From Erythrobacter sp. (GTDB lineage Bacteria > Pseudomonadota > Alphaproteobacteria > Sphingomonadales > Sphingomonadaceae): a stretch of DNA of 60,992 nucleotides. Positions 56,457 to 60,992 of the stretch are shown here, piece by piece. The number at the start of each line of letters is the position of its first letter. Position 1 is the stretch's first letter. The position numbers and the translations under genes were made by a program. The stretch is taken from contig JASBTD010000034.1 of assembly GCA_030148605.1 (NCBI GenBank), positions 1-60,992 on the forward strand, read 5' to 3'. Below the pieces are notes generated by a model. That model made no database searches and was not told the origin of the DNA. It saw only the letters and a program-made list of their open reading frames with translations.

Positions 56457-58184
56457 ATGGCTGCTGCCACACCGGAAAAGAAGAGATCCTCGTGGCAGGT
56501 GCTGGGCCTTGCGCTGCGAAACCGCAAGACCGGCTTCATGCTGGTGTTCGGCTTTGCAAGCGGTCTACCGTTTGCACTGTTTCTGGGCACGCTGTTCGCC
56601 TGGCTGACCGAGGCTGAGGTAGAGCTGGAGACCATGGGCATCTTCTCGCTCATCGGTCTGGCATATGCGTTCCAGTTCCTGTGGTCGCCCCTGATCGACA
56701 AGGCTGACTTGCCCCTGCTTCGCAAGCTGGGCAAGCGCAAGCAATGGATCGTGCCAATGCAGGTTTTGCTGGGGACGATCCTCGTCACGCTAAGCTTGCT
56801 CGATCCGAAATCGCAGCTTGGCATGTTCTCGCTTCTCGCTGGTATGGGCGCCTTTGCCAGCGCGACACAGGATATCGCCATCAATGCCTGGCGCATCGAT
56901 GTTGCTGATGAGGAAGCAACGCTCGATATCCTGTCGACCATCTACCAAATGGGGTATCGATTCAGTTCGCTGGTGGGCGGCGCATTGGGGCTGATCATTG
57001 CGGCCCGCATTGGCTGGCCTGAAACATATATGCTGATGGGTGCGATCCTGCTCGCAGCCGGCTTCATCGGCCTGTTCGCCCCCAACGGAGAAGGCGATGC
57101 TGCCGATACCATGGCTGCAAGCGATGCGCTGGTGCGCGAATTGCGCAAGGCCGGGGAACTCGCGCCACATATTCGCAATCGGGCGTTGGCAGTGGTCGGC
57201 CTGTTGTGGGCTGGAGCGATTGGCGTGGTTCTAACGTTCATGGTCATGTCGATGACATATGCGCCGGAAGACCGGCCTAACCCGACTCAGTTCACGCTCA
57301 ACATCGGCCCCTGGATAATTGTCGCGACGATCATCCTGCCTGCTCTGATCGCCGGATGGCTGGCAAGTCAGAAAAGGCAGGGCAAGTATCTCCTGGAAGA
57401 AGATGCGCCGCCTTCCCGCGGTGCGGGCTTTGCGATGGACCATCTCTATCGCGCCCTGGTGTTGCCACTGGTGGAGTTTGTAGGCCGGATAGGCTGGAGC
57501 CTTGTCCTGATCCTGGCGGTGGTGCTGACCTATCGCATCTGTGATGCAATCTGGGGAACCTTCGCCTATCCGTTCTATTTGGGAGAGCTGGAATACACCA
57601 ATGACGAGGTGGCATTCGCATCGAAGTTCTTTGGTGTGGGGGCAATCATCCTCGGCCTGGCGCTCGGTGGTTGGATGCTCACCGCGCTGGGCCGCATGTT
57701 CACGCTCATGATCGGCGGTCTGCTCGCTGCGCTTACCAATCTGCTTTACGCCGATCTTGCGATTGGCGGACACAATATGCAGTGGCTAAGCGATCTGGTA
57801 GGCTTCACCTGGTTGATCGAGCAGGTGCCGGTGATCGGCAGCGCAAAGCTGGCTAAGCTTACTATCACGATCGGCTTCGAGAATCTTGCGATCGGGATTG
57901 CGGGTGCGGCCTATATCGCATGGCTCAGTTCGATCGTGTCCAAAAAATTCAGCGCGGTGCAATATGCCTTGCTCTCTTCGCTCACATTGCTGGTCGGCAC
58001 GCTCGGGCGCGGTGCGCTGGGTGAGATGATCGAGAATCAAGGCTATTTCGATGTTTTCGTATTAACGACCTACATCGGGCTTGCCGCTGTGGTTCTGGTC
58101 TGCATTGAGTGGTGGCGCGAGGCGCGTAGCGGCAAAGCTTCAGGCGTAGTGACGCCGGATGCGGTTGCTCAGCCAGCCGAGTAA
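56457..58184 (+). CDS. MFS transporter, AmpG-like
   Basis: 575 residues with about 12-14 membrane segments. The AmpG-type start RKTGFMLVFGFASGLPFALFL (about 22-42) and the block IGLAYAFQFLWSPLIDKADLP are characteristic of muropeptide permease AmpG. It brings anhydromuropeptides from periplasm to cytoplasm for cell-wall recycling; with the lytic transglycosylase and RlpA in this window that would fit. The extended middle and C-terminus make assignment probable rather than certain. Convergent with folC, adjacent stop codons. Confidence 0.82.
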   Translation: MAAATPEKKRSSWQVLGLALRNRKTGFMLVFGFASGLPFALFLGTLFAWLTEAEVELETMGIFSLIGLAYAFQFLWSPLIDKADLPLLRKLGKRKQWIVPMQVLLGTILVTLSLLDPKSQLGMFSLLAGMGAFASATQDIAINAWRIDVADEEATLDILSTIYQMGYRFSSLVGGALGLIIAARIGWPETYMLMGAILLAAGFIGLFAPNGEGDAADTMAASDALVRELRKAGELAPHIRNRALAVVGLLWAGAIGVVLTFMVMSMTYAPEDRPNPTQFTLNIGPWIIVATIILPALIAGWLASQKRQGKYLLEEDAPPSRGAGFAMDHLYRALVLPLVEFVGRIGWSLVLILAVVLTYRICDAIWGTFAYPFYLGELEYTNDEVAFASKFFGVGAIILGLALGGWMLTALGRMFTLMIGGLLAALTNLLYADLAIGGHNMQWLSDLVGFTWLIEQVPVIGSAKLAKLTITIGFENLAIGIAGAAYIAWLSSIVSKKFSAVQYALLSSLTLLVGTLGRGALGEMIENQGYFDVFVLTTYIGLAAVVLVCIEWWREARSGKASGVVTPDAVAQPAE

Positions 58185-59423
58185 TCAGTCCGGCACCTCG
58201 TCGTTCAGCCGCAGCACGTCGCCAGCCAGGTAGAGCGAACCGGCGATCAGCACCGGAAAGTCGTCGGAAGGCAGATTGAGCAGCGCTTCCTCGACATCTC
58301 TGGCTGCCTTGGCTTGCGGGCCGAACGCTTCGACCGGATGGCTGTCATGGTTCGGCACGGACACAATAGTCAGCGAGCGGATGCGGTCGCCCAGCGGCGC
58401 GATGATCGCCCGCGGGTCCTTGTTGTCGAGCATGCCAAGGATGAGGTGCAGCTCTGTCCCCCCGAAATGTGCGCTCAGCATCGCCCCTGCGCTGGGGTTG
58501 TGTCCCCCGTCGAGCCAGACTTCGCGTTCGCCAACCAGTGGGCCTTCTCCAAGGCGATGCAGCCGCGCAGGCCAGTGGGCGCTGCGCAATCCGGCAGAGA
58601 TCGCACTGTCTGACACCGGCAGTTCTTCCTGCGCATGCAGCATGGTGATCGCGAGGCCCGCATTCACCGCCTGATGCTGGCCGGGCAGTTTCGAAGGTTT
58701 CTCGTTTGCCGGACCAGCGATCACAAGCGGCGCGCCAACCCGGTCTGCAACCTCCCGGATCGCAGCGAATTCGATGTCAGGCTGGGCAATCGTCACCAGC
58801 GGCACACCCGGTTTCGCGATCCCTGCCTTCTCGAATGCGATCCGCGCCATCGGTTCTTGTGGAAGGCCGTCCTGTGGCGCGAGGAGGAAGCGCTCGTGAT
58901 CGAGCCCAAGCGCGGCGATACCGCATGCCGCCAGCACATCTGGTGTCAACACATTGGTCGCATCGAACCGCCCGCCCATGCCGACTTCGACCACGCAGGC
59001 ATCGGCAGGCGTGCGGCTGAAAGCCAGGAAGGCGGCTGCGATGGTGACTTCGAAGAAGCTAGGGGCCAGGTCTTCACCCGCATCCAACACTTCAGCGAGC
59101 GTCGCCGCGAGTTCCTCGTCGCTGATCAGCTCGCCCGCAATCCGCATGCGTTCGTTGTAGCGCACGAGGTGCGGCGAAGTCGTGACGTGAACCGTGTATC
59201 CTTGCGCCTCCAACATCGCGCGCAGGAAGGCGCAAGTCGATCCCTTGCCATTGGTCCCCGCGACATGGAACGTGGGCGGCAGCTTCAGATGCGGATCGTC
59301 TAGGCGCGCCAGCAGCTCGCGGATCGTTTCCAGCCCCAAGCGCCCTTGCGGCACGCTGAGCTTGGCGAGCCGATCCAACTGGGTCTGGACGCGCTGGTCG
59401 TCAGAGCGACCGAAATCGAGCAC
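58185..59423 (-). CDS. folC: Bifunctional folylpolyglutamate/dihydrofolate synthase
   Basis: Adds glutamate to (dihydro)pteroate and folate. 412 residues. ATP-binding P-loop HVAGTNGKGSTCAFLRAML (about 53-71), TTSPHLVRYNERMRI, the VEVGMGGRFDATNVL motif, GHNPSAGAML. Ends the trpA-accD-folC run; its start is nine bases after accD. Confidence 0.95.
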   Translation of the reverse strand: MLDFGRSDDQRVQTQLDRLAKLSVPQGRLGLETIRELLARLDDPHLKLPPTFHVAGTNGKGSTCAFLRAMLEAQGYTVHVTTSPHLVRYNERMRIAGELISDEELAATLAEVLDAGEDLAPSFFEVTIAAAFLAFSRTPADACVVEVGMGGRFDATNVLTPDVLAACGIAALGLDHERFLLAPQDGLPQEPMARIAFEKAGIAKPGVPLVTIAQPDIEFAAIREVADRVGAPLVIAGPANEKPSKLPGQHQAVNAGLAITMLHAQEELPVSDSAISAGLRSAHWPARLHRLGEGPLVGEREVWLDGGHNPSAGAMLSAHFGGTELHLILGMLDNKDPRAIIAPLGDRIRSLTIVSVPNHDSHPVEAFGPQAKAARDVEEALLNLPSDDFPVLIAGSLYLAGDVLRLNDEVPD

Positions 59424-59432
59424 GCTGGTGCC

Positions 59433-60281
59433 TTACGCTGCCTTGCGCGGCTGCAGATAGCCGAGCAATGTCGCCAGCGTCTCCTTCAGGTCCGCACGGT
59501 GCACCACCATGTCGACCATGCCATGTTCGTGGAGATACTCCGCACGCTGGAACCCCTCGGGCAATTTCTCCCGAATCGTGTCCTGGATCACGCGCTGTCC
59601 GGCAAAGCCGATCAGGCATCCGGGCTCTGCGATATGGACATCGCCCAGCATTGCATAGCTTGCTGTCACACCGCCCGTAGTTGGGTCTGTCAGCACCACG
59701 ATGTAGGGCAGGCCAGCCTCTTTCAGACGGCGCGTCATCACCGTCGCCTTCGGCATCTGCATCAGGCTGAGGATGCCTTCCTGCATGCGTGCACCGCCAG
59801 CTGCGGTCACCACGACATAGGCTGCGCGCCGCTCAAGCGCTTTCTCGGCACCTGCGACGAACGCCGCGCCTACCGCCATGCCCATCGATCCGCCCATGAA
59901 GCCGAAGTCCTGCACACCAACGACTGCAGCGCGCCCGTCAATCGTGCCCGACCCTACGCTGAAGGCATCGGCATGCGGCGATTTGGCGCGCGCGATCTTC
60001 AAGCGATCGGTGTACTTCTTGCTGTCCTTGAACTTGAGCGGGTCTTCCTTGACTTCAGGCTGAGGCAGCAATTCGAAGCCTTCGTCGAGCAACAGCGCCA
60101 GCCGCTGGTCTGCGCTGATCCGGCCATGATGGTCGCAGCGGGGGCAGACCCACAGATTGTCGGTGTATTCCTGCTCGAACAGCATCTCCGCGCAGGACGG
60201 GCATTTGACCCACAAGTCCTTCTCGCTGCTGCGCTTTTCGCCGAAGCCGATCGAATTGCGGACGCGTGTGAACCAGTTCAT
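59433..60281 (-). CDS. accD: Acetyl-CoA carboxylase carboxyltransferase subunit beta
   Basis: Beta half of the carboxyltransferase that makes malonyl-CoA for fatty acid synthesis. 282 residues. N-terminal C4 zinc ribbon ([23 protein letters not shown], about 28-50) and the crotonase-like core with [35 protein letters not shown] and [15 protein letters not shown]. Ten bases downstream of trpA's stop, so co-transcribed. Confidence 0.97.
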   Translation of the reverse strand: MNWFTRVRNSIGFGEKRSSEKDLWVKCPSCAEMLFEQEYTDNLWVCPRCDHHGRISADQRLALLLDEGFELLPQPEVKEDPLKFKDSKKYTDRLKIARAKSPHADAFSVGSGTIDGRAAVVGVQDFGFMGGSMGMAVGAAFVAGAEKALERRAAYVVVTAAGGARMQEGILSLMQMPKATVMTRRLKEAGLPYIVVLTDPTTGGVTASYAMLGDVHIAEPGCLIGFAGQRVIQDTIREKLPEGFQRAEYLHEHGMVDMVVHRADLKETLATLLGYLQPRKAA

Positions 60282-60291
60282 TTCGTATATC

Positions 60292-60992
60292 CTAGCGCGC
60301 GGTACGAACCGCTTCTGAAAGAGCTGAGGTCAGCTCCCTTAGCTTGGTTGGCGCATCTTTGCCAAATTTGCCGACCAGTTCGACCAGTGCCGAGCCGACG
60401 ACCACGCCGTCTGCCACTCGCGCGATTTCGGCAGCCTGTTCGGGCGTGCGCACGCCAAAACCGACCGCGACCGGCAGATCGGTCGATTGCTTGATGCGGC
60501 TGACATTGGCTTCGATGCTTTCAATCGCCGCCTGCTGCTTGCCGGTAATGCCTGCGACCGAGACGTAATAGAGGAAGCCGCCCGAGCCCTCGAGCACAGC
60601 GGGCAAGCGCTTTGCATCGGTGGTGGGCGTGCTGAGCCGGATCGGTGCAATCCCGGCGCCGCGCAGCGCAGGGCCCAGTTCCTGATCTTCCTCGGGAGGG
60701 ATGTCGACGCAGATCACCCCATCGACGCCGGCCCGCATGGCCGCATCTGCGAACCATTCTGGGCCGCGCCGGATCATAGGGTTGGCATAGCCCATCAGGA
60801 CAAGTGGCACGTCCGGATGACGCGCGCGGAAGTCAGTTGCGATCTTGAGGACGTCAGCGGTTTTGGTTCCGGCGCCCAAGCTGCGCAGGTTCGCTTCCTG
60901 AATCGCGGGGCCATCGGCCATTGGATCAGTGAAGGGCATTCCCAGCTCGATCACATCCGCGCCGCCTTCGACTAGCGCATCGAGATTGGCCG
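60292..60992 (-). CDS. trpA: Tryptophan synthase alpha chain (3' part; start outside window)
   Basis: Cleaves indole-3-glycerol phosphate to indole and glyceraldehyde phosphate for the TrpB partner. About 233 residues are visible; the N-terminal 30-40 residues are beyond the right edge. Catalytic Glu in [20 protein letters not shown] and the blocks [29 protein letters not shown] and [21 protein letters not shown], with ALVELVG, are intact. Trp genes probably continue to the right. Confidence 0.95.
   Translation of the reverse strand, partial: ANLDALVEGGADVIELGMPFTDPMADGPAIQEANLRSLGAGTKTADVLKIATDFRARHPDVPLVLMGYANPMIRRGPEWFADAAMRAGVDGVICVDIPPEEDQELGPALRGAGIAPIRLSTPTTDAKRLPAVLEGSGGFLYYVSVAGITGKQQAAIESIEANVSRIKQSTDLPVAVGFGVRTPEQAAEIARVADGVVVGSALVELVGKFGKDAPTKLRELTSALSEAVRTAR

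Overview
The window is a GC-rich, densely packed stretch of an alphaproteobacterial chromosome. The protein families, the alphaproteobacterial LexA boxes, the CckA/CpdR signalling proteins and the order smpB-DUF2062-cckA-recA-alaS point to Sphingomonadales, most likely an Erythrobacteraceae (Erythrobacter/Altererythrobacter type). The taxon is inferred from family resemblance; no search was run. Almost all of it is housekeeping core genome, with one clear foreign-looking patch near 5.1-7.1 kb. || Layout. 0-5 kb: the end of a TPR protein, an acidic unknown protein, and uvrA under a LexA box. uvrA carries in-frame palindromic repeat insertions. 5.1-7.1 kb: an AT-richer island with a ParB/Srx-like DNA-binding gene, split by an apparent one-base frameshift, coupled to an Mrr-type PD-(D/E)XK endonuclease gene. 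It is flanked by repeats and is the best candidate here for an uncharacterised defence module. 7.1-8.3 kb: repeats and a helix-turn-helix ORF that also contains repeat copies. 8.3-15.5 kb: CHRD protein, P460-like haem lipoprotein, RlpA-like protein, a 770-bp stretch with no convincing gene, argG, an acyltransferase-3 membrane protein, a second helix-turn-helix ORF and a DUF1295 membrane enzyme. 15.5-19.1 kb: cfa, haloalkane dehalogenase, cfa as one operon. 19.1-25.9 kb: LptB-like ATPase; a four-base-overlap operon of pteridine-reductase-like SDR, cytochrome b and molybdopterin oxidoreductase; PhzF protein; glycine-zipper protein; rlmN; a periplasmic protein; greB. 25.9-31 kb: soluble lytic transglycosylase, divergent dapA, amidohydrolase, smpB. 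31-41 kb: DUF2062, cckA, recA (LexA box), methyltransferase, alaS, CPA2 antiporter. 41-51.4 kb: GNAT-nitrilase fusion, icd, tRNA-Val, cpdR, N-formylglutamate amidohydrolase, SapC, FAD oxidase, DEAD-box helicase, and an SDR that seems to start at ATC. 51.5-61 kb: uvrD/pcrA (LexA box), rsmD, rluB, Rieske oxygenase, AmpG-like MFS protein, folC, accD and the 3' part of trpA. || Working together: uvrA, recA and uvrD each carry a perfect alphaproteobacterial SOS operator, so three arms of DNA repair in this window are predicted to be LexA-controlled. CckA and CpdR belong to the same cell-cycle phosphorelay. trpA-accD-folC is a common proteobacterial gene string. The two Cfa proteins plus the convergent DUF1295 protein suggest a membrane-lipid modification locus.
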